Shown piece after piece: positions 46,806 to 54,472 of a stretch of DNA of 64,000 nucleotides. Both the position numbers and the translations under genes were made by a program. Numbering within the stretch: position 1 is the first letter of the stretch; every line of letters begins with the position of its first letter. Under the pieces are notes generated by a model, which did not search any database, had not been told where the DNA came from, and saw only the letters and a list, made by a program, of their open reading frames with translations. The stretch spans positions 1 through 64,000 of the forward strand of contig JAEUMY010000005.1 of the NCBI GenBank assembly GCA_016791265.1, written 5' to 3'. Source of the stretch: Betaproteobacteria bacterium. GTDB taxonomy: Bacteria; Pseudomonadota; Gammaproteobacteria; Burkholderiales; Usitatibacteraceae.

Positions 46806-47800
46806 GATGCGTTCTGCGCTGCGGAATGAAGGTGACAGGCTACCACGCGGCCCGGGCCCGCTTCGATGAGTGGCGGCGCCTCGGCGCGGCAGCGCTCTGT
46901 GGCGTGCGGGCAGCGCGGATGAAAGTGACAGCCGGAGGGTGGATGGATGGGCGAGGGAATCTCGCCCTTGATGGCGACGAAGTCCTTGCGGCGCTGATCG
47001 AGTCGCGGCACTTCGGCCAGGAGCGCTTGCGTGTAGGGATGCAGCGGTGCGCGAAACACCTCTTCGGTCGGTGCGGACTCCACCACGCGACCGAGGTACA
47101 TGATGACCACGCGATCGGAAATGTGCTGCACCACGCCCAGATCGTGGCTGATGAAGAGATAGGTGAGCCCCAGCTTCTCCCGCAGGGCGATGAACAGGTT
47201 CAAGACCTGCGCCTGGATGGAGACATCCAGCGCGGCCACCGCTTCATCACAGACCAGAAATTCAGGCTTCACCGCGAGCGCGCGGGCGATGCCGATGCGC
47301 GCGCGCTGCCCGCCGGAGAACTGATGCGGAAAGCGGCGCATGAGCGTTGCATCCAGACCGACCTGCTGCATGAGGTCGGCGACATAGGCTTCCTGGTCAG
47401 CGGGCGCGATGAGCTTGTGCGCCACCGGCGCTTCGCCAATGATGTCCGCGATGCGCAGCCGAGGATTGAGCGAGGCGTAGGGATCCTGGAAAATCATCTG
47501 GATGGCAAGCCGGGTCGGCAGGTCATCCGGCGCGATCACATTTCCTTTCCAGCGACGATCGCCCGAAGACGGCGCATGCAGTCCGACCGCCACGCGTCCC
47601 AGCGTCGACTTGCCGCAACCCGATTCGCCGACGAGCCCGACCACCTCGCCCTGCATCACGCGCAGGTTAACGCGGTCCAGCGCATGCACGACGACCGGCG
47701 GCGTCCCCGCGCCGAGCTTCAGGGCGATGCGCGCGGCCAGATCGGGCGACTTGGCAAAACGCTTGCTGATGCCCATGAGTTCCAGGAGTGGTGTGCTCAC
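46802..47800 (-). CDS. Peptide-type ABC transporter ATPase (OppF/DppF-like)
   Basis: 332 residues from a GTG at 47800, which overlaps the upstream ATPase stop (GTGA). The annotated frame is open for another 77 codons, but those look non-coding. Walker A GESGCGKST, signature FSGGQRARIGIARAL and Walker B LVCDEAVAALDV are present. The C-terminal oligopeptide extension has PLHPYTQALLAEVP and a Cys-containing motif (HPRCPHATERC). Confidence 0.93.
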   Translation of the reverse strand: MSTPLLELMGISKRFAKSPDLAARIALKLGAGTPPVVVHALDRVNLRVMQGEVVGLVGESGCGKSTLGRVAVGLHAPSSGDRRWKGNVIAPDDLPTRLAIQMIFQDPYASLNPRLRIADIIGEAPVAHKLIAPADQEAYVADLMQQVGLDATLMRRFPHQFSGGQRARIGIARALAVKPEFLVCDEAVAALDVSIQAQVLNLFIALREKLGLTYLFISHDLGVVQHISDRVVIMYLGRVVESAPTEEVFRAPLHPYTQALLAEVPRLDQRRKDFVAIKGEIPSPIHPPSGCHFHPRCPHATERCRAEAPPLIEAGPGRVVACHLHSAAQNAS

Positions 47801-48762
47801 GTCGGCGCCCCAAGCGGGTGATGACAGCGTACGGCATGGGCGTCTTGGCCAATCGCAGGCATGGTGTCGCATTGGGCTGTTGCGCGAGCGCAGCGTTCGC
47901 GAAACGCGCATTCGGCGCCCAGGGACAAGAGGGAGGGGGTCATGCCGGGAATCTGCTTCAGCGGCTGCCCGCGTGGATTGCAGGCCGGCACGGAGCACAT
48001 CAAGCCGCGCGTGTAGGGATGGCGCGAACAATCCAGCACTTCGTCCACCGTCCCGGTCTCCACAATACGGCCGGCGTACATCACGGCAACCTTGTCAGCG
48101 AGACCGGCGATGACCGAGAGGTCATGCGTGATCCAGATGAGCGCGGTGCCTGACTCGCGACAGAGCTTCTGCATTTCGAACAGGATCTGACCCTGGATGG
48201 TCACGTCGAGCGCGGTGGTGGGTTCATCGGCAATGATCACGTCCGGCTTGTTGAGCAGCGCGATGGCAATGGCGACACGCTGGCGCATGCCGCCGGAAAA
48301 TTGATGCGGATATGCCAGCAGGCGTTCATCCGGCGAGGGAATGCCAACCTTCACCATCGCTTCGCGCGAACGTCGCAGCGCCTCCTCACGCGGCACGTCA
48401 TGGTGGGCCAAGACCGCCTCGAGCATCTGGGTGTCGATGCGCAGCACCGGGTTCAAGGTCATCATCGGGTCCTGGAAGATCATCGCGATGCGGTTGCCGC
48501 GGATCTTCTGCCAGCGCGCCTCGTCATACCCGATGAGCTCTTCGCCTTTGAGGCGGATGCTGCCTGCCACCACTTTTCCGGGCGGATCAATGAGTCCCAT
48601 GATGGAGTAACCGGTCATGGACTTGCCTGATCCCGACTCGCCGACCAAGCCGAGGATCTCGCCCGCGTTCAGCGCAAAGCTGACGTCCTCCACCGCCTTC
48701 ACCACGCCGGCGCGGGTGAAGAAGTGAGTGGAGAGACCGCTGACTTCGAGGACGGGGCGCAT
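47797..48762 (-). CDS. Peptide-type ABC transporter ATPase (OppD/DppD-like)
   Basis: 321 residues. Walker [12 protein letters not shown], signature [15 protein letters not shown] and Walker [14 protein letters not shown]. The C-terminal extension has [17 protein letters not shown] and two Cys-rich positions ([14 protein letters not shown]). It works with the second ATPase as the motor pair. The palindrome at 48763-48774 lies directly before its ATG, so a normal ribosome site is not evident. Confidence 0.94.
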   Translation of the reverse strand: MRPVLEVSGLSTHFFTRAGVVKAVEDVSFALNAGEILGLVGESGSGKSMTGYSIMGLIDPPGKVVAGSIRLKGEELIGYDEARWQKIRGNRIAMIFQDPMMTLNPVLRIDTQMLEAVLAHHDVPREEALRRSREAMVKVGIPSPDERLLAYPHQFSGGMRQRVAIAIALLNKPDVIIADEPTTALDVTIQGQILFEMQKLCRESGTALIWITHDLSVIAGLADKVAVMYAGRIVETGTVDEVLDCSRHPYTRGLMCSVPACNPRGQPLKQIPGMTPSLLSLGAECAFRERCARATAQCDTMPAIGQDAHAVRCHHPLGAPT

Positions 48763-48774
48763 GCGAATATTCGC
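48763..48774. repeat. Iterated palindrome, copy 21 (intercistronic)
   Basis: Exact GCGAATATTCGC fills 12 of the 15 bases between a permease stop and the next ATPase start; the ATG directly abuts it. Confidence 0.92.
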
Positions 48775-48777
48775 AAC

Positions 48778-49662
48778 CTACTTCTGCAGGCGCGGGTTCA
48801 GCACGTCGCGCAACTGATCAGCCACCAGATTGATGGCGACGATGGTGAGAAGCAAGGCCAGGCCCGGATAGAAGCTGATCCAGTACTTGCCGCTCATGAG
48901 GTACTGGAACCCATTGGAGATCAAAAGGCCCAGCGACGGCTCGGTGATGGGCAGACCCAGGCCGAGGAAGGACAGCGTGGCCTCCAGCGCGATGGCGTGC
49001 GCGACCTGCACGGTGGCCACCACGATGAGCGGCGGCAGCACGTTGGGAAGGAGATGGCGAAAGAGGATGCGCGAAGAAGACAAACCCAGTCCGCGCGCGG
49101 CTTCCACATACTCCTTGCCGCGCTCAACCAATGCCGCGCCGCGCACCGTGCGCGCATAGTAGGCCCATTGCACGGTGATGAGCGCGATGATGATCTTGTC
49201 CACGCCCTGCCCCAGCATCGCAAGCAGAATGAGCGCGATGAGGATCGCGGGAAACGAGAGCTGGATGTCGCAAATGCGCATGATGAGCGCATCGATGCGC
49301 CCGCCAAACCACGCCGCCGTCAGCCCGAACAGGATGCCCAGGGACAGAGCCAGAATCGTCGAGAGCACGCCCACACCCAGGCTGATGCGTAGGCCATAGA
49401 AAATGCCGGACAGCATGTCGCGGCCTTGGTCGTCGGTGCCGAGCCAGTAGGTCTGGCCGGCCATGGATTTCTCGCCAGGCCCGAGCTTGCTGTCCATCAC
49501 GTCGATCTGCGTGAGGTCATAGGGATTCTGCGGCGACACCACCGGGGCGAACAGCGCGATGCCGATCACCACGACCAGCATCGCGAAACCCAACAAGGCG
49601 AGTTTGCTCGCGGCGAAGTCGCTGGCGATCCGCTGAAAAGGCGTCTGCACGGCGGCCGTCAT
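48778..49662 (-). CDS. Peptide-type ABC transporter permease (OppC/DppC-like)
   Basis: 294 residues. An N-terminal membrane helix is followed by five further segments. The family's ATPase-contact EAA loop is seen around EAARGLGLSSSRILFRHLLP. It forms the inner-membrane channel with the second permease. Its start shares one base with the stop of that permease gene. Confidence 0.93.
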   Translation of the reverse strand: MTAAVQTPFQRIASDFAASKLALLGFAMLVVVIGIALFAPVVSPQNPYDLTQIDVMDSKLGPGEKSMAGQTYWLGTDDQGRDMLSGIFYGLRISLGVGVLSTILALSLGILFGLTAAWFGGRIDALIMRICDIQLSFPAILIALILLAMLGQGVDKIIIALITVQWAYYARTVRGAALVERGKEYVEAARGLGLSSSRILFRHLLPNVLPPLIVVATVQVAHAIALEATLSFLGLGLPITEPSLGLLISNGFQYLMSGKYWISFYPGLALLLTIVAINLVADQLRDVLNPRLQK

Positions 49663-50651
49663 CAGTGCGCCCCCTGCCCCGCGCCCTGGCCGAGACGCAC
49701 GCGCGGGTCGAGCACGGAATACAGAATGTCGACCACGAGATTGATGACGATGAAGAGCGTCACGATGATCATGAGGTAGGCCACGATCACCGGGCGATCC
49801 AGGCTGGTGATGGAGTCAATCAGAAGCTTACCCGTGCCCGGCCACGCGAAGATGGACTCGGTGACGATGGCGAACGCGATGACCGAGCCGAATTCCAATC
49901 CGATCACTGTGACGATGGGGATCATGATGTTCTTCAGCACATGCACGCCAACCACGCGCGAGGCCCTCAAGCCTTTGGCGCGCGCGAATTTCACATAGTC
50001 CTGGAGCAGCGCCTCGCGCGTGCCAGCGCGGGTCAGGCGAATGATGAGCGAGAGCTTGAAGAGCGCCAGATTCAGCGCCGGCATGAAGAGATGCGACAGA
50101 CCATCCGCGGTGAGGAAGCTCACTTCGAAGCCGAGGACGTTGACCGTGTCGCCGCGCCCGTTGGAGGGCAGCCAGCCGAGTTGCACCGAGAACAGCATGA
50201 TGAGCAAGAGGCCCACCCAGAACGTCGGCAGGCTGAAGCCCAGAATGGACCCCGCCATGATCGTTTTGCCCGCGATGGAGTCCGGCTTCAGTCCCGCCCA
50301 CAGCCCAAGCGGAATGCCGAAGAGGATGGCGATGACCATGGCGCACAAGGCGAGCTCGATGGTCGCGGGGAGTTTTTGCAGGATCAGGCCCACCGCTGGC
50401 ACATTGAAAACGAATGACTTGCCGAGATCGCCGGTGAGGGCGCCTTTGAAGAAGGTGAGGTACTGCTCCCACAGCGGCTTGTCTAGACCGAGGTTCGCGA
50501 TGACGCGAGCGCGTTCGGCGTCGTCAGCCATGGGATTCACCAAGAGCTCGATCGGATTGCCGATGGCGTACACGCCGGCGAACACGAGCACCGACATCGC
50601 GACCAGCACGAGACTGCTTTGCAGCAGGCGGCGGATGATGTACTCGGTCAT
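49662..50651 (-). CDS. Peptide-type ABC transporter permease (OppB/DppB-like)
   Basis: 329 residues. MTEYIIRRLLQSSLVLVAMSVLVF begins the first membrane helix. The EAA loop lies at ARAKGLRASRVVGVHVLKN. It is the first permease of the operon. Upstream, between it and the binding protein gene, are the palindrome at 50658 and a stem-loop at 50685. No clear Shine-Dalgarno sequence lies before its ATG because the palindrome occupies that place. Confidence 0.94.
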   Translation of the reverse strand: MTEYIIRRLLQSSLVLVAMSVLVFAGVYAIGNPIELLVNPMADDAERARVIANLGLDKPLWEQYLTFFKGALTGDLGKSFVFNVPAVGLILQKLPATIELALCAMVIAILFGIPLGLWAGLKPDSIAGKTIMAGSILGFSLPTFWVGLLLIMLFSVQLGWLPSNGRGDTVNVLGFEVSFLTADGLSHLFMPALNLALFKLSLIIRLTRAGTREALLQDYVKFARAKGLRASRVVGVHVLKNIMIPIVTVIGLEFGSVIAFAIVTESIFAWPGTGKLLIDSITSLDRPVIVAYLMIIVTLFIVINLVVDILYSVLDPRVRLGQGAGQGAH

Positions 50652-50657
50652 GATGTT

Positions 50658-50669
50658 GCGAATATTCGC
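50658..50669. repeat. Iterated palindrome, copy 22 (intercistronic)
   Basis: Exact GCGAATATTCGC with TTGC...GCAT flanks, 7 to 18 bases upstream of the permease start, in the ribosome-binding position. Confidence 0.92.
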
Positions 50670-50684
50670 ATGGGATCAAACACG

Positions 50685-50706
50685 AAGCCCGCCGTGCGGC
50701 GGGCTT
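50685..50706 (-). terminator. Stem-loop between binding protein and permease genes
   Basis: A perfect 9-base stem, AAGCCCGCC with GGCGGGCTT, and a 4-base loop. Only a weak T-stretch (GTGTTTG) follows on the minus strand. It probably attenuates transcription or protects the 3' end of the binding-protein mRNA. Confidence 0.6.
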
Positions 50707-50726
50707 GCGTCAGGCGTGGGTTCCGG

Positions 50727-52316
50727 CTATTTCGACGGCTTCAGGCTGGTGGCCACCGTGTACTGATCGGTGCGAGCGGTGTACTTGAATCCCTTGGCGG
50801 CGGCCCAGGTGCTGACTTCGTAGTGCAGCGGGATCAAGCCGACCTCTCCCATGACCATTTCCGCCGCCTGCTGGATGAGGCCCTCTCGCTTTTTGTCATC
50901 CATGGTCACGAGCGCTTGCTCGAGCAGCTTGTCGAAGGCGGGATTGGTGTAACGGCCACGGTTGTTGACCCCCATGCCCTTGGCGGGATCGCGGGTCGCC
51001 AGCAGGGAGCGCATGGCCGACGCCTGCTCGCCCGACTCCGTGCCCCAGCCCAGCAGCATGTAGCCAAACTCGAGGTTGGTCGCGCGATTGAAGTAAACGC
51101 TCGCCGGGAAGGTCTCGACCTTGGTGTCGATACCGATGCGTGAGTAGAACTGCGCGAGCGCCTGGATCACCTTGTCGTCGTTGATGTAGCGGCCTGCCGG
51201 CCCATGGAGCGTCATGCTGAAGCCGTTGGGATAGCCAGCCTCGGCGAGAAGCTTTCTGGCGCCCTCCGGATCAAACCTGGTGGGCTTTAGCTTCTTGCTC
51301 GTGCCGTAGAAAATGTCAGGCAGCAACTGCGCGGCCGGCACGGCCTTTTTTTCCATCACCCGATCCACGATGGCATCTCGATTGACCGCCATCGATAACG
51401 CCTTGCGGACACGCACATCGCGAAACGGGTTCTTGTCCATGGGTTTGCCGCTCTTGTCGAAGACGAAGGGCGGGGACTTCTCCGTGCTCTGGTTCAGATG
51501 CACGTAGATCACGCGATTCGACACCTTGGACACCACGGACAGGTTCTTGTCCTTTTCCATTTTGGCGATGTCGGAGGTGGGGACGTTCTCGATCATCTGC
51601 ACGTCGCCGGAGAGAAGCGCCGCCACGCGTGCCGCAGCGTTGGTCAGAATCTTGAACGTGAGCTTGTCCCAAGGCTCCTCGCCGCCCCAGTAGCCGTAGT
51701 TGGCTTTCAGCACCACGCGCTGGTTGGGAATGAACTCGACGTACTTGTATGGACCCGTGCCGATGCAGGCCTTGCCGGCGTTGTAGTCTTCGGTGGTGGC
51801 CTTCTCGCCGTGCAGCTTGGAGACGATCATCACCGACGCGAGATCGGAGGGCAACAAGACGTGCGGCGTCGCGGTCTTGAAGACGAGGGTGTGGGGGTCC
51901 ACGATTTTCACGTCCACGATCGGCTTGGTGAACGTGGCGAACGAGGACGGGCTGTTGGGGACGTTGGGCACGCGCTTCAAGGTGAAGGCGACGTCGTCCG
52001 CGGTGAGCGGTGAGCCATCGTGAAAGCGCACGTTCTTGCGCAACTTGAATTCCCAGGTGAGATCGTCGATGGCTTTCCAGGATGTGGCCAGGCCGGGCAC
52101 AAGCTTCTGGTTTTCATCGCGCTTGATCAAGCCTTCGAACACGTGCAGCATCATGCTGTTGTTGGGCGACAGGTTGTGATAGTGCGGATCCATCGAGGTG
52201 ATGGCGGCCTGCAGGCCGATGCTGATGTCGCGGGCGGCATGGGCGGCAGTGGTTGCCAGCGCAACCGTGGAGGCCAGCAGCACAATGGCCAGCCGGCGGA
52301 TGAATCGCGGAATCAT
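50727..52316 (-). CDS. Periplasmic peptide-binding protein of ABC transporter
   Basis: 529 residues from the ATG at 52316. The signal peptide (IRRLAIVLLASTVALATTAAHA) is cut near residue 27. The SBP_bac_5 fold is marked by SMDPHYHNLSPNNSMMLHVFEGL, WEFKLRKNVRFHDGSPLTADDV and YGYWGG. The open frame continues upstream, but that part is antisense to the TPR gene and is not coding. It is first in the operon and defines import specificity for peptides or similar solutes. Confidence 0.94.
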   Translation of the reverse strand: MIPRFIRRLAIVLLASTVALATTAAHAARDISIGLQAAITSMDPHYHNLSPNNSMMLHVFEGLIKRDENQKLVPGLATSWKAIDDLTWEFKLRKNVRFHDGSPLTADDVAFTLKRVPNVPNSPSSFATFTKPIVDVKIVDPHTLVFKTATPHVLLPSDLASVMIVSKLHGEKATTEDYNAGKACIGTGPYKYVEFIPNQRVVLKANYGYWGGEEPWDKLTFKILTNAAARVAALLSGDVQMIENVPTSDIAKMEKDKNLSVVSKVSNRVIYVHLNQSTEKSPPFVFDKSGKPMDKNPFRDVRVRKALSMAVNRDAIVDRVMEKKAVPAAQLLPDIFYGTSKKLKPTRFDPEGARKLLAEAGYPNGFSMTLHGPAGRYINDDKVIQALAQFYSRIGIDTKVETFPASVYFNRATNLEFGYMLLGWGTESGEQASAMRSLLATRDPAKGMGVNNRGRYTNPAFDKLLEQALVTMDDKKREGLIQQAAEMVMGEVGLIPLHYEVSTWAAAKGFKYTARTDQYTVATSLKPSK

Positions 52317-52409
52317 GTAGCGCACTCCCTGTCGGTTTTGCAGGGCGTCACTATCGCACACAATCACGCATGAGAGAACGGGGCGCCGCCCGAGCGGCAT
52401 GAGGAATGC

Positions 52410-52754
52410 ATGGCACTGATCGAGAATTTCGAGCGCATGATCCGGGAAGGCAAGGACTCGGCGCTGCTGCGCTTCGGTCTCGGGCAGGAGTACTTGCGTC
52501 AGGGCGCGCATGAGGCCGCAGCCGAGCACTTCAACGCCGCAGTGACGCTTGATCCAGCCTATTCCGCAGCCTGGAAGCTGCTCGGCAAGGCCCGGGAGGC
52601 CGGCGGAGATGATGCGGGCGCCAGGGCGGCCTGGTCGGCAGGGCTCTCGGCCGCCCAGGCGCGCGGCGACAAGCAGGCCGTGCGCGAGATGCAGGTTTTT
52701 TTGAAGCGACTGGAGAAGCGCGTCGGCGATTCGGACCAAACTTCAGGCGGGTGA
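52410..52754 (+). CDS. Tetratricopeptide-repeat protein
   Basis: 114 residues, about two TPR units (SALLRFGLGQEYLRQGAHEAAAEHFNAAVTLDP and the following YSAAWKLLGKAREAGG), with no signal or membrane segment. It would serve as a small protein-binding scaffold. It is divergent from the binding-protein gene and its 3' end overlaps the aroB 3' end by 12 bases. Partner unknown. Confidence 0.82.
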   Translation: MALIENFERMIREGKDSALLRFGLGQEYLRQGAHEAAAEHFNAAVTLDPAYSAAWKLLGKAREAGGDDAGARAAWSAGLSAAQARGDKQAVREMQVFLKRLEKRVGDSDQTSGG

Positions 52755-53852
52755 GGCGAGTGATGCGAGCGATGGCGGCGCGCCCGCCAGAAAGCTGCGC
52801 AGGTGATCCCGGCTCACGGCATCCTCGATGTACGCCGCACCCGGCGCGCGCAGCAGAATCAGGCGAAAGCGCCCACCCTCATTCTTCTTGTCGACGGCCA
52901 TGTAGGGCAACAGGTTGTCGACCGGAATGTCAGGCAGCTTCATGGGTAGCCCGGCCGCTCGCAATAGCCGGGCGATGCGCGAGACATCACTGCTCGCAAG
53001 ATGCCCGAGCTCTTGCGACAACAAAGCAGCCATCAGCATACCGACGCCGACAGCTTCGCCATGCAGCCAGGTTCCAAATCCCAACGCCCCCTCGATGGCG
53101 TGGCCAAAGGAGTGGCCGAGATTCAGCAGCGCACGCTCGCCCGTCTCGAATTCGTCCCGGGCCACCACTTCGGACTTGTTGCGGCAGCTCTCGCGGATGG
53201 CATGGGTCAGCGCGCCGGCATCACGACTCCGTAAGGCGGCCATGTTGTCCTCCAGCCAGCGCAGGAAGTCCGGGTCACGAATCAGCGCGTACTTGATGAC
53301 TTCTGCCAGGCCGGCGGTGAATTCCCGGTCTGGCAGCGTCTTCAAGGTGTCCGTGTCGGCGAAGACGGCGCGGGGCTGGTGGAATGCGCCGATCATGTTC
53401 TTTCCTTTGGGGTGATTCACCGCCGTCTTGCCGCCCACTGAAGAGTCCACCTGCGCCAGCAGCGTTGTCGGAATTTGAATGAATGGGATCCCTCGCTGGT
53501 AGGTGGCCGCAGCAAAGCCCACCATGTCTCCGATCACGCCGCCACCGAGTGCGATGAGGCAGCTCCTGCGATCGAGTGAGGCTGTCAGCAAGGCGTCGTA
53601 GATGAGGTTCAGCGTGTCCAGCGTCTTGTGTGCTTCACCGTCCGGCAGCGCCACGGTTTCGACGGTGAGGCCGGCCTCCTCAAGCGAGCGGACGAGCGGT
53701 GTGCCGTAGGGTCCGAGCAACGTCGTGTTGGTGATCAATGCGACCTTGCGACTCCCGGCGCCCTCAGGGATCAACGAACTTGAAAGAAGCCCGGGTCCGA
53801 TATGGATCGGATAACTGCGCGAACCTAGGGAAACGACGAGAGGCGAGCTCAT
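52743..53852 (-). CDS. aroB: 3-dehydroquinate synthase
   Basis: 369 residues from the ATG at 53852 (MSSPLVVSLGSRSYPIHIG). The NAD-binding region has ALGGGVIGDMVGFAA. The metal site is in the region with LNLGHSFGHAIEG and FGTWLHGEAVGVGM (His ligands). It makes the first ring of the shikimate pathway from DAHP. It lies 7 bases after aroK on the same strand, which is the usual aroKB pair. Confidence 0.97.
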   Translation of the reverse strand: MSSPLVVSLGSRSYPIHIGPGLLSSSLIPEGAGSRKVALITNTTLLGPYGTPLVRSLEEAGLTVETVALPDGEAHKTLDTLNLIYDALLTASLDRRSCLIALGGGVIGDMVGFAAATYQRGIPFIQIPTTLLAQVDSSVGGKTAVNHPKGKNMIGAFHQPRAVFADTDTLKTLPDREFTAGLAEVIKYALIRDPDFLRWLEDNMAALRSRDAGALTHAIRESCRNKSEVVARDEFETGERALLNLGHSFGHAIEGALGFGTWLHGEAVGVGMLMAALLSQELGHLASSDVSRIARLLRAAGLPMKLPDIPVDNLLPYMAVDKKNEGGRFRLILLRAPGAAYIEDAVSRDHLRSFLAGAPPSLASLASPA

Positions 53853-53859
53853 GATGCGG

Positions 53860-54387
53860 TCATTTTGCCGGATCCCCGGTTCTTGTCTCGATCGTCCTGG
53901 CGATGGCACCCGCGAGTTTCGCTGGGCTCTGCCGGCCGGTGTCGAAAGTCAGATGGGCGGTTTCCTCGTACAGGGGTTCGCGTATTGCCAGCATCGCAGT
54001 CAGCTTTTCCTTGAGATTGCCATTTGCCAACAGCGGGCGCGAGCTGTCCCTTTGCGTCCTCTCAATGAGTGCAGTCAAAGTGGCACGAAGGTAGACCACG
54101 ATCGCCGATTCGCGCATCAGTTGTCGTGTCACCGGACTCAAGATTGCGCCGCCGCCAGTTGCCATCACCAAGCCCTTGCGCTCGAGGAGATCGGCAATCA
54201 GAGCGGCCTCTCGCCGACGAAAGCCCGCCTCTCCTTCGATCTCAAAGATTGTTGCGATTGGCACGCCTGTGCGGGCGATCAGCTCGCGGTCCGCATCGAT
54301 GAAGGGTAGGGATAGCGCGAGGGCGAGCGACTTGCCGATCGTGGTCTTGCCAGCGCCTGGCATGCCGATGAGTACGATTCGCGGCAT
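53860..54387 (-). CDS. aroK: Shikimate kinase
   Basis: 175 residues from the ATG at 54387. Walker A GMPGAGKTTIGKSLA, shikimate-binding DADRELIARTG, the GFRRREAALI segment and ATGGGAIL are in order. It phosphorylates shikimate on the 3-hydroxyl. The pilQ terminator lies just upstream (54418-54450), so expression depends on readthrough or on a promoter inside that region. Confidence 0.97.
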   Translation of the reverse strand: MPRIVLIGMPGAGKTTIGKSLALALSLPFIDADRELIARTGVPIATIFEIEGEAGFRRREAALIADLLERKGLVMATGGGAILSPVTRQLMRESAIVVYLRATLTALIERTQRDSSRPLLANGNLKEKLTAMLAIREPLYEETAHLTFDTGRQSPAKLAGAIARTIETRTGDPAK

Positions 54388-54417
54388 CTCCGGATTCTCA
54401 ATGGGGAAGGCGGGACG

Positions 54418-54450
54418 CAAAACAAAAACGGCACCCGAACTGGGCGCCGT
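54418..54450 (-). terminator. Rho-independent terminator between pilQ and aroK
   Basis: On the minus strand the stem ACGGCGCCC / GGGTGCCGT (one G-T pair) with a 5-base loop is followed by TTTTTGTTTTG. It lies 23 bases past the pilQ stop and only 31 bases before the aroK start. Confidence 0.85.
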
Positions 54451-54472
54451 CGAGGATGAACCGAGCGCTTGT

